A stretch of DNA of 64,000 bases, taken from Saccharothrix luteola. GTDB lineage: Bacteria > Actinomycetota > Actinomycetes > Mycobacteriales > Pseudonocardiaceae. The notes beneath the pieces were generated by a model. That model worked only from the letters and a program-made list of their open reading frames with translations. It searched no databases and was not told the DNA's origin. The stretch's first letter is position 1, and each line of letters begins with the position of its first letter. This document shows positions 1-10,521 of this stretch, piece after piece. The position numbers and the translations under genes were made by a program. The stretch spans positions 1-64,000 of the forward strand of contig NZ_JAJHUO010000024.1 in NCBI RefSeq assembly GCF_020859565.1, given 5' to 3'.

Positions 1-1897
1 CGTGAAGGGCGGCCCGCACTACGGCAGCCCCGACAAGGAACCCGCCGTCCGGCTGCGCGTGCTCACGGACGCGGGTCGGGTGAACGTGCCGTTCACCACC
101 GGCATCCTGATCGGCATCGGCGAGACCGTCACCGAACGCGCCGAATCCCTACTGGCCATGCGGGGGATCGCGCGGCAGTACGGGCACATCCAGGAAGTGA
201 TCATCCAGAACTTCCGGGCCAAGCCGGACACGGCGATGCGCGGCATGCCCGACGCCGACCTGCACGAACTGGCCGCCACGATCGCCGTGGCCCGCCTGGT
301 CATGCCCTCCTCCACCAGCGTGCAGGCCCCGCCGAATCTGGTGGGCGACGAGTTCGCGTTGATGCTGCGGGCGGGCATCGACGACTGGGGTGGGGTGTCA
401 CCGGTGACCCCGGACCACGTGAACCCCGAACGCCCCTGGCCCCACGTCGACACCCTGGCCGAACACACCCGTGCGGCCGGGTTCGAGCTCCAGGAACGCC
501 TCGCGGTCTATCCCCGCTACGTCACGGCGACGGCGGGGCAGTGGATCGACACCCGACTCACCGCCCACGTCTCCGCCCTGTCCCGCGAGGACGGCCTGGC
601 CGACCCCGATGCCCCGGTGGTGGGTCGGGAGTGGCAGGAACCCGACGGCGGCGTGGACACCTACGGCCGCGCGGACCTCAACACCGCCATCGACACCGAG
701 GGCCGCACCGAGGACCGCCGGAGTGATTTCGACAGCGTGTATGGCGACTGGGCCTCGCTCACCGTGCCCAAGGCGATCGAGCGGCTACCGGAGGACACCG
801 CCCGCGCCCTGCGCCTGGCGGCGGACAATCCGGCCGGGATCCTCGACGACACCGACGCCGCCATGGCACTGCTCACCGCCGACGGCGCGGCGTTGGAGAC
901 CATGACCCGCCTCGCCGACGAACTGCGGGCGGAGGTCGTGGGCGACGACGTGACCTACGTCGTGAACCGCAACATCAACTTCTCCAACGTCTGTTACGTC
1001 GGGTGCCGGTTCTGCGCCTTCGCGCAACGCGAGCGCGACGCCGACGCCTTCCGGCTCTCCACCATCGAGGTGGCGGATCGGGCGCAGGAGGCGTGGGACG
1101 CGGGCGCGACGGAGGTGTGCATGCAGGGCGGGATCGACCCGAAACTGCCCGTCACCTACTACGCCGACGTCGTCCGCGCGATCAAGACCCGCGTCCCCGG
1201 CATGCACGTGCACGCCTTCAGCCCCATGGAGATCGTCGCCGCCGCCGCCAAAGCCGGCGTCAGCGTCCGCGAATGGCTCACCGAACTGCGCGACGCCGGC
1301 CTGGACACCATCCCCGGCACCGCCGCCGAAATCCTCGACGACGACGTCCGCTGGGTGCTGACCAAGGGCAAACTCCCCGCCGCCACCTGGCTCGACGTCG
1401 TCGCCACCGCGCACGAGGTCGGCCTCCGGTCCTCCTCCACCATGATGTACGGCCACGTCGACCACCCCGGCCACTGGCTCGGCCACTTCCGGGCACTCGC
1501 CGCCCTGCAGGACCGCACGGGCGGCCTGACGGAGTTCGTGGGGTTGCCGTTCGTGCACCGCAACGCCCCCATCTACCTCGCCGGCGTCGCCCGCCCCGGC
1601 CCCACCCGACGCGACAACCGGGCGGTGCACGCCTTCGCCCGCCTGGCCCTGCACGGCCGCATCGACAACGTCCAGTGCTCCTGGGTCAAACTCGGCGACG
1701 AGGGCACCGCCGAAGTCCTCCAAGGCGGCGCCAACGACCTCGGCGGCACCCTCATGGAAGAAACCATCAGCCGCATGGCCGGCTCCGAACACGGCTCCGC
1801 CCGCACCGCCACCCAACTCCACACCACCGCAGCACTCGCCGGACGCCCAGCCCGACAGCGCACTACGACATATGGCCGAGTCGACGTCGTGAGGTAA
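1..1897 (+). CDS. fbiC: FbiC (CofG/CofH fusion) FO synthase, 3' part only
   Basis: The gene is cut by the window start; the open frame runs from base 2 to a TAA at 1895-1897. FbiC makes 7,8-didemethyl-8-hydroxy-5-deazariboflavin (FO), the chromophore of coenzyme F420, from tyrosine and a pyrimidine intermediate using two radical SAM halves. About the first 270 visible residues match the C-terminal part of the CofG half, whose own cluster motif lies upstream of the window. The CofH half starts near residue 270 and has the radical SAM cysteines C331, C335 and C338 (CxxxCxxC), followed by the GGIDP and MMYGHV blocks typical of CofH. About 630 residues are visible; full actinobacterial FbiC is around 850. 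The apparent GTG at base 2 is internal, not a start. Confidence 0.95.
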   Translation, partial: VKGGPHYGSPDKEPAVRLRVLTDAGRVNVPFTTGILIGIGETVTERAESLLAMRGIARQYGHIQEVIIQNFRAKPDTAMRGMPDADLHELAATIAVARLVMPSSTSVQAPPNLVGDEFALMLRAGIDDWGGVSPVTPDHVNPERPWPHVDTLAEHTRAAGFELQERLAVYPRYVTATAGQWIDTRLTAHVSALSREDGLADPDAPVVGREWQEPDGGVDTYGRADLNTAIDTEGRTEDRRSDFDSVYGDWASLTVPKAIERLPEDTARALRLAADNPAGILDDTDAAMALLTADGAALETMTRLADELRAEVVGDDVTYVVNRNINFSNVCYVGCRFCAFAQRERDADAFRLSTIEVADRAQEAWDAGATEVCMQGGIDPKLPVTYYADVVRAIKTRVPGMHVHAFSPMEIVAAAAKAGVSVREWLTELRDAGLDTIPGTAAEILDDDVRWVLTKGKLPAATWLDVVATAHEVGLRSSSTMMYGHVDHPGHWLGHFRALAALQDRTGGLTEFVGLPFVHRNAPIYLAGVARPGPTRRDNRAVHAFARLALHGRIDNVQCSWVKLGDEGTAEVLQGGANDLGGTLMEETISRMAGSEHGSARTATQLHTTAALAGRPARQRTTTYGRVDVVR

Positions 1898-1914
1898 CCC
1901 CTGCGGGGAGGGGT
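1897..1914 (+). terminator. weak hairpin at the fbiC stop
   Basis: A 6-bp perfect inverted repeat (ACCCCT / AGGGGT, 6-nt loop) begins at the last base of the fbiC stop codon. There is no T-run, so terminator function is a guess. Confidence 0.3.
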
Positions 1915-2058
1915 GGGAGCGGTTGTGGTTAGTCTGCCGCCGGTCGCGTTTACCTGAACCGAACACCGCAGCCCCACAGCTTCGGTAGGTTCGCGGCCGT
2001 CCGTCAACAAGGTTCACTCCTCGGTGGAGTGGCACGGTGTTGGTGAGGAGGCTGGGCG

Positions 2059-2346
2059 GTGCGAGGTCGCGGTGCGGTCCTGGGTCTGGTCCTGGGCGCG
2101 GCGTCTTCCCTGGTCGTCGAAGGTGTCGCGGTGGCGGCCGACGGCGCGGTGGCGGCTCCCGTCTCCCTCGATGCACCGGTCGGCATCGCCGCGGTGGCGT
2201 TCGGCGCGATCGGCCTGGTGGCCGGTCTGGTCCGGCGTCGCCGGACCGCGGTGGTGCGCACGGCGGCGAACCAGCCCGTCGTCACCACCCCGGTGGTCGA
2301 CGGCGGCGACCCGGCCGAGGTGCGGCCCGCCACCACGGGGGTCTGA
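2059..2346 (+). CDS. small secreted or membrane protein, unknown function
   Basis: 95 codons from GTG. The start is supported by a strong ribosome binding site (GAGGAGG at 2045-2051, 7 nt away). The protein has a hydrophobic N-terminus resembling a signal peptide (residues ~4-30, with an AVA-A type end), then a second hydrophobic stretch (~40-58) followed by an RRRR stop-transfer cluster and a polar Val/Pro/Thr tail. It sits 21 nt upstream of trpS on the same strand and may be co-transcribed. I do not recognise a family. The membrane topology is read from the sequence; no function is proposed. Confidence 0.6.
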   Translation: MRGRGAVLGLVLGAASSLVVEGVAVAADGAVAAPVSLDAPVGIAAVAFGAIGLVAGLVRRRRTAVVRTAANQPVVTTPVVDGGDPAEVRPATTGV

Positions 2347-2367
2347 TCGGCCTGGGAGAATCCTCCC

Positions 2368-3438
2368 GTGGCCGTCGAAAACTCTACGGAGAACGCCGCA
2401 GGCGAGGCCGTGGGCCAGCCTGTCGAGAACCCGGCTCCGGTGAGCCGCCCCCGCGTGCTGTCCGGCATCCAGCCGACCGCGGGCTCCTTCCACCTCGGCA
2501 ACTACCTCGGCGCGCTCCGCCAGTGGGTGGCGCTGCAGGAGACGCACGACGCGTTCTACTGCGTCGTCGACCTGCACGCGATCACCGTCGAGCAGGACCC
2601 CAAGGTGCTGCGCCAGAACACCCGCGTGTCGGCCGCGCAGCTGCTCGCGCTCGGCATCGACCCGGACCGCTCGGCGCTGTTCGTGCAGTCGCACGTGCCC
2701 GAGCACGCCCAGCTCGCCTGGGTGTTGCAGTGCCTGACCGGTTTCGGCGAGGCCAGCCGGATGACCCAGTTCAAGGACAAGTCCGCGCGGCAGGAGTCGG
2801 CCATCGGCGTCGGCCTGTTCACGTACCCGATCCTCCAGGCCGCGGACATCCTCCTCTACCAGGCGCACCACGTGCCGGTCGGCGAGGACCAGCGGCAGCA
2901 CCTGGAGCTGACCCGCGACCTGGCGCAGCGGTTCAACACCCGCTATGGGAAGACGTTCCGGCTGCCCGAGCCCTACATCGTCAAGGACACGGCCAAGATC
3001 TACGACCTCCAGGACCCGACGTCGAAGATGTCGAAGTCCGTGCCGGCGGGCGTGGTGGAGCTGCTGGAGGACCCGAAGCGGTCGGCCAAGAAGATCAGGT
3101 CGGCGGTCACGGACACCGGCCGCGAGATCGTGTACGACCCGGAGCACAAGGCCGGCGTGAGCAACCTGCTGGTGATCTACTCCGCGTTGACCGGGCGTTC
3201 GATCGAGTCCCTGGTCGCGGACTACGACGGCAAGGGCTACGGGGACCTGAAGAAGGACCTCGGCGAGGTGTTCACCGAGTTCGTCACGCCGGTGCGGGCG
3301 CGGGTGGCCGAGTACCTGGACGACACCGCCGAGCTGGACAAGGTGCTCGCGCGCGGCGCGGAACGGGCGCGCGGCGTGGCCGCGAAGACGTTGGCGCGGG
3401 CCTACGACCGGATCGGCTTCCTGTCGAGTGGCGTGTGA
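2368..3438 (+). CDS. trpS: tryptophanyl-tRNA synthetase
   Basis: Class I aminoacyl-tRNA synthetase that charges tRNA-Trp with tryptophan in the cytoplasm. The 356-residue product has the HIGH-type signature as HLGN at residues 42-45, after the GIQPTAGSFHLGN block, and KMSKS at 220-224, both needed for ATP activation. A GEDQRQHLELTRD block characteristic of TrpRS lies between them. A ~25-residue polar extension precedes the catalytic core, so the true start could be slightly downstream, but the GTG at 2368 fits the operon spacing. The next gene (YhjD-like) follows after 25 nt, a pairing also found in mycobacteria (Rv3336c-Rv3335c). Confidence 0.97.
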   Translation: MAVENSTENAAGEAVGQPVENPAPVSRPRVLSGIQPTAGSFHLGNYLGALRQWVALQETHDAFYCVVDLHAITVEQDPKVLRQNTRVSAAQLLALGIDPDRSALFVQSHVPEHAQLAWVLQCLTGFGEASRMTQFKDKSARQESAIGVGLFTYPILQAADILLYQAHHVPVGEDQRQHLELTRDLAQRFNTRYGKTFRLPEPYIVKDTAKIYDLQDPTSKMSKSVPAGVVELLEDPKRSAKKIRSAVTDTGREIVYDPEHKAGVSNLLVIYSALTGRSIESLVADYDGKGYGDLKKDLGEVFTEFVTPVRARVAEYLDDTAELDKVLARGAERARGVAAKTLARAYDRIGFLSSGV

Positions 3439-3463
3439 TCACCTGACGCACTAGCTTTTCCGT

Positions 3464-4474
3464 GTGGCGGAAAAGGCTGGGGCCGAGTCGAAGCTCGACC
3501 GGGTACGCCGTCAGCGGCCGTGGCTCGACCACCTGTTCCGGGCCGCCGAGCGGTACAGCGAGCAGTACGGGGCGCACTACGCGGCGGCGGTGACGTACTT
3601 CAGCGTGCTGTCGCTCGTGCCCATGCTGATGATCGGCTTCGCCGTGGCCGGTTTCGCGCTCGCCTCGGAGCCGGGCCTGCTGGACGAGCTGAAGGCCTCC
3701 ATCGCGGAGGCGGTGCCGGGCACGCTCGGCAACACCATCAACGAGGTGGTCGAGCAGGCCATCGAGTCCAAGGGCACGGTCGGCGTGCTCGGCCTGCTGG
3801 CCGCCGCCTACTCCGGCCTCGGCTGGATGAGCAACCTGCGTGACGCGCTGACCGCGCAGTGGGGCCACGCGAAGGCCGACCGGCCGTTCCTGAAGACGAT
3901 CGCGAAGGACTTCCTGGCGCTGATCAGCCTCGGGCTGGCGCTGGTGGTGTCGTTCGGCCTGACGGCCGCGGGCAGCGGGTTCGCCGAGCTGGTGCTGCGG
4001 TGGGTCGGCCTGGACGGCGTCGGGTGGGCCGAGGCGATGCTGAAGATCGGCACGATCGCGCTGGCGCTGGTCGCGAACTGGCTCGTGTTCCTCTGGGTGC
4101 TGGCCAAGCTGCCGCGCGAGCCCGTCGGCTGGCGCAGCGCGGTCAAGGGCGCGGCGGCGGCGGCGATCGGGTTCGAGACGCTCAAGCAGGTCGCGACGAT
4201 CTACCTGAGCAGCGTCACGAGCTCGCCGGCCGGTGCGGCGTTCGGGCCGGTCATCGGTGTGCTGGTGTTCGCGAACCTGGTGGCCCAGTTCCTGCTGTTC
4301 ATCACCGCGTGGACGGCCACGGCGCGGGAGAACGCGGTCAAGGAGCCGCCAGCGGCTCCGCCACCCGCCGTGATCCGGCCCGTGGTGGAGGTGCGGTCCG
4401 GGCCCAGCCCCCGCGCCGCCGTCGGGCTGGTCGGCGCGGGGCTGCTGCTGGGCGCGTTGTTCCGGCGGCGCTGA
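3464..4474 (+). CDS. YhjD/YihY/BrkB family inner membrane protein
   Basis: 336 residues from GTG. It matches the YihY/BrkB superfamily: a cytosolic N-terminal amphipathic segment, the YGAHYAAAVTYFSVLSLVPM block around residues 30-50, and about six membrane helices. A long Leu/Ala helix near 140-165 and the FLWVLAKLPREPVGWRSAVKGA segment are typical. The C-terminus is Pro-rich with a final hydrophobic stretch and an RRR end. The family has been discussed as transporters of uncertain substrate. No strong ribosome binding site precedes the start, so translation probably depends on trpS read-through. Confidence 0.88.
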   Translation: MAEKAGAESKLDRVRRQRPWLDHLFRAAERYSEQYGAHYAAAVTYFSVLSLVPMLMIGFAVAGFALASEPGLLDELKASIAEAVPGTLGNTINEVVEQAIESKGTVGVLGLLAAAYSGLGWMSNLRDALTAQWGHAKADRPFLKTIAKDFLALISLGLALVVSFGLTAAGSGFAELVLRWVGLDGVGWAEAMLKIGTIALALVANWLVFLWVLAKLPREPVGWRSAVKGAAAAAIGFETLKQVATIYLSSVTSSPAGAAFGPVIGVLVFANLVAQFLLFITAWTATARENAVKEPPAAPPPAVIRPVVEVRSGPSPRAAVGLVGAGLLLGALFRRR

Positions 4475-4482
4475 GGTCCCGC

Positions 4483-4827
4483 CTACGTCCAGAAGACGGC
4501 GATGCCGACGTTCACCACGACCAGGCCGGCCAGCACGGGCGTGAGCCAGGCGGCGGGCTTCTTCTTCAGGTTGACCGCGACCAGCGCCGCGATGACGACC
4601 AGGACCAGCAGCTTCACGCCGATCTTGATGTCGTTGTAGTCCTGGTCGGTGGCCGGGGCCAGGCCCATCAGCGCCAGGCCGGTGAGCAGCTGCAACGCGC
4701 TGCCGTGCAGCCAGCCGTTGTTCAGCGGGGCGTCGGCCCCGGACCGGCGCTGGACGAAGAACATCGCGATCAGCATGCCCATGCCGAGCAGGTGCAGGAA
4801 CACCAGCAGTAGGCGCACGAACTCCAC
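4483..4827 (-). CDS. small integral membrane protein, unknown function
   Basis: 114 residues. I place the start at the GTG ending at 4827 because GGAGG lies 7 nt upstream; the open frame extends further 5' but that part is basic and low-complexity. There are about four hydrophobic helices (MEFVRLLLVFLHLLGMGML, LTGLALMGL, VKLLVLVVIAALVAVNL, WLTPVLAGLVVVNVGIAVFW). The LHLLGMGML and KLLVLV segments recall small actinobacterial membrane proteins with a His in the first helix. It converges with the YhjD gene (8-nt gap) and lies downstream of the SCO4848-like gene, possibly as one two-gene unit. Confidence 0.7.
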   Translation of the reverse strand: MEFVRLLLVFLHLLGMGMLIAMFFVQRRSGADAPLNNGWLHGSALQLLTGLALMGLAPATDQDYNDIKIGVKLLVLVVIAALVAVNLKKKPAAWLTPVLAGLVVVNVGIAVFWT

Positions 4828-4852
4828 GGCGGAGCCTCCAGGTGTGGTGGGT

Positions 4853-5089
4853 TTACTCGCTCTTGGCGCTTCCGGCCGCACGCAGCCCGCGCACGCCCAG
4901 CACGCCGATGACCGTGCCGAATGTGAGCGACGCGACAACGAGCAGCAGGTGGACGGTGAAGAACGTGGTCGGGCCGCCGTCCCACGAACGGGGGTCCTTC
5001 CAGATGTTGCGCAGGAAGGTCGGCCAGATCACCCAGGACCACACCCCGAAGGCAAGCAGGAAGACGGACATGCCGCGGGAGAGCTTCAC
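4853..5089 (-). CDS. SCO4848-family small membrane protein
   Basis: 78 residues, two predicted membrane helices (residues ~7-25 and ~44-66) separated by a polar loop with NIWKDPRSWDGGPTTFF. The N-terminal MKLSRG..VFLLAFGVWSWVIWPTF pattern matches, from memory, the SCO4848 family of streptomycete membrane proteins of unknown role. It is divergently read from the D-Ala-D-Ala carboxypeptidase gene (60 bp between starts), the arrangement also expected around SCO4847/SCO4848. Only a weak ribosome binding site (CAGGTG) is visible. Confidence 0.75.
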   Translation of the reverse strand: MKLSRGMSVFLLAFGVWSWVIWPTFLRNIWKDPRSWDGGPTTFFTVHLLLVVASLTFGTVIGVLGVRGLRAAGSAKSE

Positions 5090-5149
5090 CTGAGCAGTAT
5101 CGGACGTGGCGGGTGCAGGTCACTCATCCGGGGTGGATAGCCTGGGCGG

Positions 5150-6442
5150 GTGCGTTCCTCCGCGTTCCGACGGCCCGTTGCCCTGGTCCTGGCTGCTTGT
5201 GCGCTGATGGCCGGCGCGTCGTTCGTGGCCGCACCGGTCGCGGCCGCACAGCCGGCCTGCGAGAACAAGGTGTCACCGCCCCCTCCGGTCGACACCTCCG
5301 AACAGGTGGCGCCAGGCGAGAAGCCTCCACCACCGATCGAGGTACCGGAGAGCCCGATCGGGGGACAGCGCCTCGGTGAGTGCGGCCTCGTGCTGCCACC
5401 GAACGCGCCCGTGCCCCCGGACGGCATCACGGCCAAGAGCTGGCTGCTCGCCGACATGAACAGCGGCGCCGTGCTGGCGGCCCTCGACCCGCACGGCCGG
5501 CAGCGGCCCGCGTCGGTGATCAAGGTGCTGCTGGCCATGGTGGTGGCCAAGGAGCTGGCGCCCGACGCCACGGTGGCGGCGACGCCGGAGGACCTCGCTC
5601 AGGAGTGCACCTGCATCGGGCTGCGCAACGGCGCCGAGTACAGCGTCGAGCAGATGCTCCAGGCGCTGGTCATGGCGTCGGGCAACGACGTGGCGCACGC
5701 GCTGGCCCGTCGGCTGGGCGGGGTGCCGTCGGCGATCCGGAAGATGAACGCCCTGGCGGCCGAGCTGGGCGCGTTGGACACGCGGGCCGTGACGCCGTCC
5801 GGGCTGGACGCGCCGGGCACGTCGACGTCGGCCTACGACGTGGCGCTGATCTACCGCGAGGCGATGAAGTACCCGGACTTCGTCAAGGCCGTGATGACGC
5901 AGCGGATCGACTTCCCGGCGGCCAACGGCAACGGGACCGTGCCGATCGTCAACGACAACCGGCTGCTGACCACGTACCAGGGTGCGTTGGGCGGCAAGTC
6001 AGGGTTCACCGACGACGCGCAGCACACCTACGTGGGTGCGGCCGAGCGCAACGGCAAGCGGCTCGTGGTCGTGCTGCTGCGGGGTCAGCAGCAGCCGGTC
6101 CGGATGACCGACCAGGCCGCCCGCCTGCTCGACTACGGCTTCGCCCTGGAACCCGCCGCGGCGGGCAACCCGGTCGGCAGGCTGGTCGAGGGCGCGCCGC
6201 AGGCGAAGAAGAAGACCACCGAGCCCCGGCCGACGCCGACCAGCGCCGGTGTCGGCGAGGTCGCCAACTCCACGCCGGACGGCACCCAGCCCTCCGCCAT
6301 GCAGACGGCGTTCGGCAACGTGGGCGGCCCGATCACCGCCGTCGCCGGCCTGGGCCTGCTCCTGGGCCTGCTGATGTACCTGCGCAACCGCCGCGCCAAA
6401 GCCGCCCGCGCCGCCCGCACCGCCACCCGACAACACCCCTAA
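5150..6442 (+). CDS. dacB: D-alanyl-D-alanine carboxypeptidase (S11, DacB1-like)
   Basis: Serine DD-carboxypeptidase that trims the terminal D-Ala of peptidoglycan stem peptides outside the membrane. It has a signal peptide (residues 1-36, ending AAAQPA) and a Pro-rich stretch to ~90. The penicillin-binding-protein triad is complete: SxxK as S122-V-I-K125, SxN as S177-G-N179, and KSG at 283-285 (KSG replaces the commoner KTG). A Lys/Pro/Thr-rich linker (~340-380) leads to a C-terminal membrane helix (~385-410) and a basic tail, so the enzyme is membrane-anchored at both processing stages. The start is a GTG. Mycobacterial dacB1 (Rv3330) lies in the same neighbourhood. Confidence 0.93.
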   Translation: MRSSAFRRPVALVLAACALMAGASFVAAPVAAAQPACENKVSPPPPVDTSEQVAPGEKPPPPIEVPESPIGGQRLGECGLVLPPNAPVPPDGITAKSWLLADMNSGAVLAALDPHGRQRPASVIKVLLAMVVAKELAPDATVAATPEDLAQECTCIGLRNGAEYSVEQMLQALVMASGNDVAHALARRLGGVPSAIRKMNALAAELGALDTRAVTPSGLDAPGTSTSAYDVALIYREAMKYPDFVKAVMTQRIDFPAANGNGTVPIVNDNRLLTTYQGALGGKSGFTDDAQHTYVGAAERNGKRLVVVLLRGQQQPVRMTDQAARLLDYGFALEPAAAGNPVGRLVEGAPQAKKKTTEPRPTPTSAGVGEVANSTPDGTQPSAMQTAFGNVGGPITAVAGLGLLLGLLMYLRNRRAKAARAARTATRQHP

Positions 6443-6450
6443 TCCCCGCG

Positions 6451-6664
6451 CGTGTCGAACCTCCAGGTCCCGCGTGTCGAACGCTCAGGACCACCGTGTC
6501 GAACGCTCAGGACCGCTGAGTTCAACGCTCAGGACAGCACCAGGCCGAAGTCCGTGCCGGCCCGCCTGTCCTGAGCGTTGAATTCGGGGGTCCTGAAGGT
6601 TCGACACGCGGGCGTTGAGCGTTCGACACGCGGGACCTGAGGGTTCGACACGCGGGGATGTGAA
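6451..6664. repeat. 22-bp-period array: four direct units facing four inverted units
   Basis: Four units related to CGTGTCGAACGCTCAGGACC start at 6451, 6473, 6495 and 6517, exactly 22 bp apart. After a ~40-bp spacer, four reverse-complement units have their GTTCGACA-type cores at 6577, 6599, 6621 and 6643, again 22 bp apart. The whole forms a large imperfect palindrome between the convergent ends of dacB and sdhB. The same unit recurs at 48487-48545. It is non-coding as far as I can see. Possible roles (transcription end, RNA stability, protein binding on one helix face) are inference. Confidence 0.85.
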
Positions 6665-6665
6665 A

Positions 6666-6691
6666 GGGCCCCCGAGGGTGCTCGGGGGCCC
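6666..6691 (-). terminator. sdhB terminator hairpin
   Basis: Perfect 11-bp inverted repeat (GGGCCCCCGAG / CTCGGGGGCCC) with a 4-nt loop, 17 nt past the sdhB stop. On the minus strand it is followed by TTTCA, so it looks like an intrinsic terminator of the sdh operon. It abuts the repeat array and could work for both converging transcripts. Confidence 0.8.
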
Positions 6692-6708
6692 GGGGTGGAG
6701 GGGGTTGG

Positions 6709-7490
6709 TCAGGTGCGCTTGAAGAGGAGGGCGCGCTTGACTTCCTGGATGGCCTTGGTGACCTGGATGCCGCGGGGGCACGCGTCGGTGCAGTTGAAGG
6801 TGGTGCGGCAGCGCCAGACGCCGTCGACGTCGTTCAGGATGTCCAGGCGCTCCTCGGCGCCCTCGTCACGGCTGTCGAAGATGAACCGGTGCGCGTTCAC
6901 GATCGCGGCCGGGCCGAAGTAGGAGCCCTCGGTCCAGTACACGGGGCACGACGTGGTGCACGCCGCGCACAGGATGCACTTGGTGGTGTCGTCGAACCGC
7001 TCGCGGTCGGCGATGGACTGGACCCGCTCGCGCGTCGGCTCGTTGCCGTACGTGATGAGGTACGGCTTGACCGCCTTGAACGCCTCGAAGAACGGCTCCA
7101 TGTCGACCAGCAGGTCCTTGTGCACCGGCAGGCCCTTGATGGGCTCGATGGTGATCGTGGTCGGCTTGCCGCCGCCCGCCAGCAGGTCCTTCAGCAGCAC
7201 CTTGCACGCCAGCCGGTTCACGCCGTTGATGCGCATCGCGTCCGAGCCGCAGATGCCGTGCGCGCACGACCGGCGGAACGTCAGCGTCCCGTCGAGGTAC
7301 CACTTCACGTAGTGCAGCAGGTTCAGCACGCGGTCCGACGGCAGGGCCGGGATCGCGAACGAGTCCCAGCGCGGCTCGTCGTCGAACTCCGGGTTGAACC
7401 GGCGCACCTTCAGGGTGACGGTGATCGCGCCGTCCGGCACGGGGGGCTGGTTCCCGCGCGAGCCGGTGGACACTTCAGCGGTAGCGGTCA

Positions 7491-7491
<1 letters not shown>
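6709..7491 (-). CDS. sdhB: succinate dehydrogenase iron-sulfur subunit
   Basis: 260 residues; carries electrons from SdhA FADH2 to menaquinone through three Fe-S clusters. The [2Fe-2S] ligands are C76, C81 and C96 in SCAHGICGSDA...LACK. Two later groups, CILCAACTTSCP and CRTTFNCTDACPRG, hold the [4Fe-4S] and [3Fe-4S] clusters. I chose the ATG ending at 7491: its A overlaps the last base of the sdhA stop (TGATG), implying translational coupling. The open frame upstream of this start is antisense-like shadow. It is the last gene of sdhCDAB and is followed by a strong terminator hairpin. Confidence 0.97.
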
Positions 7492-9242
<1,751 letters not shown>

Positions 9243-9267
9243 GGCTCTGAGCACTCCCCGCAGCGGG

Positions 9268-9678
9268 TCAGTCGGTGATGTTCGGGTCGAAGGTGAAGAT
9301 CACGTACGTGCCGAGGGCGATGATCAGCACCATCGAGACGTAGAGCAGCACCTTGAGCCAGAACCGGGTCGCGTCCTTGCGGGCGTAGTCGTTGATCACG
9401 GTGCGCAGGCCGTTGCCGCCGTGGATCTGGGCCAGCCACAGCATGGCCAGGTCCCACATCTGCCAGAACGGCGAGGCCCAGCGGCCGGCGACGAAGCCGA
9501 AGTTGATGCGGTGCACGCCCCCGTCGAGGATGTTCATGATGAACAGGTGCCCGAGCACCAGCACCACCAGCGCGACACCCGAGATGCGCATGAACAGCCA
9601 GCTGTACAGCTCGAAGTTGCTGCGGCGGGCGGCGGGGCGGCGCGGTGCGCGCGGCTTGGCCAGGGTCGATTCGCTCAT
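9268..9678 (-). CDS. sdhD: succinate dehydrogenase hydrophobic membrane anchor
   Basis: 136 residues with three membrane helices after a basic Pro/Ala/Arg N-terminus. The LYSWLFMRISGVALVVLVLGHLFIMN segment carries the His expected to ligand haem. It anchors SdhAB and helps form the menaquinone site. The ATG ending at 9678 is 2 nt after the sdhC stop, so the pair is translationally linked. The open frame extends far upstream within sdhC, but that part is a shadow. Confidence 0.93.
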   Translation of the reverse strand: MSESTLAKPRAPRRPAARRSNFELYSWLFMRISGVALVVLVLGHLFIMNILDGGVHRINFGFVAGRWASPFWQMWDLAMLWLAQIHGGNGLRTVINDYARKDATRFWLKVLLYVSMVLIIALGTYVIFTFDPNITD

Positions 9679-9680
9679 GA

Positions 9681-10106
9681 TCAGTGACCCCCACCGAGCA
9701 GGTCGGTGACCGTGCGGACCATCATGTAGTAGGTGCCGGGGATCATCACCAGCACCCAGATGCCGAGCACCACCCACAGCATCTGCTTCTGGTAGCGCGC
9801 GCCCTTCTCCCAGAAGTCGACGAGCATCACGCGGATGCCGTTGAGCGCGTGGTAGAGGACCGCGCCGACGAGGCCGACCTCGAACAGGTTGACGATCGGG
9901 TTCTTGTAGGTCTCGATGACCTTGTCGTACGCGTCCGGTGACACCCGCACCAGCGCGGTGTCCAGGACGTGCGCGAACAGGAAGAAGAACGTCAACACAC
10001 CGGTGATGCGGTGGGCGACCCAGGACCACATCCCCAGGTCGCCGCGGTAGAGCGTTCCGCCCCCTTTAGAGGTGCCCGCCCGCTCGGGTGCGGTGGTGCC
10101 GGCCAT
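9681..10106 (-). CDS. sdhC: succinate dehydrogenase cytochrome b556 subunit
   Basis: 141 residues, three membrane helices. The WSWVAHRITGVLTFFFLFAHVLD segment (H32, R33, H46) is the SdhC signature with haem/quinone-site residues. I chose the ATG ending at 10106 because GGAGG is 9 nt upstream; a TTG 6 nt earlier has only a 3-nt gap to that GGAGG. It is the first gene of sdhCDAB. The promoter should lie in the 635-bp region up to 10741. Confidence 0.93.
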   Translation of the reverse strand: MAGTTAPERAGTSKGGGTLYRGDLGMWSWVAHRITGVLTFFFLFAHVLDTALVRVSPDAYDKVIETYKNPIVNLFEVGLVGAVLYHALNGIRVMLVDFWEKGARYQKQMLWVVLGIWVLVMIPGTYYMMVRTVTDLLGGGH

Positions 10107-10521
10107 GCGCAACGGCCTCCAGCGTCAGTGGTGGACTGGTCTCCGGTACGTGCGTACTCGGACCTTGACCCCCGGATGCTAGACCCGCTCGAGCCACCCG
10201 ACCCAACAGCCCGACCCGTCTGTGAGCGACGAGACACCGGGTGGTCACCGGACGGTTCCCCTCACACGCCGGGGCGTCCGGCTGTGCGGCGCCGATCACC
10301 CCGAAGGGTGACCGACACCGTCCACTGCGGACCTCGTCCGCTGGTCAGCGCGGCGGCGCCTCCGGCCGGCCGGAGGCCTCCGCCCGTTGACCGGGTGGCC
10401 CACGGACTCGCGGCCGCGGCGGTCGTGGCGGCGGGACCCGGAGCACGGCGGCCGTGCGCGACCGGGCGGGTGGCGAAGTCGGCCGGGACATCACTCCACC
10501 GGGTGTGGGTGGTGGTGTCCG
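10107..10521. promoter_or_regulatory. sdh upstream region, candidate promoter
   Basis: No convincing gene. Reading toward sdhC, TTGGGT (10201-10206) and TAGCAT (10176-10181) or TCTAGC (10178-10183) could form -35 and -10 boxes with 19- or 17-bp spacing. Neither match is strong. The remainder is GC-rich with no convincing open frame. Confidence 0.3.

Noticed and set aside
785..2176. 463-codon minus-strand frame over fbiC
   Set aside because: It is the antisense of a conserved radical SAM gene; composition is Gly/Arg/Val/Ala-rich with no domain.
2037..3446. 469-codon plus-strand frame overlapping trpS
   Set aside because: It is the +1 shadow of trpS, Arg/Gly-rich; trpS has both class I signatures.
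6451..6664. CRISPR array
   Set aside because: The units are contiguous with a 22-bp period, have no unique spacers, and invert in the middle.
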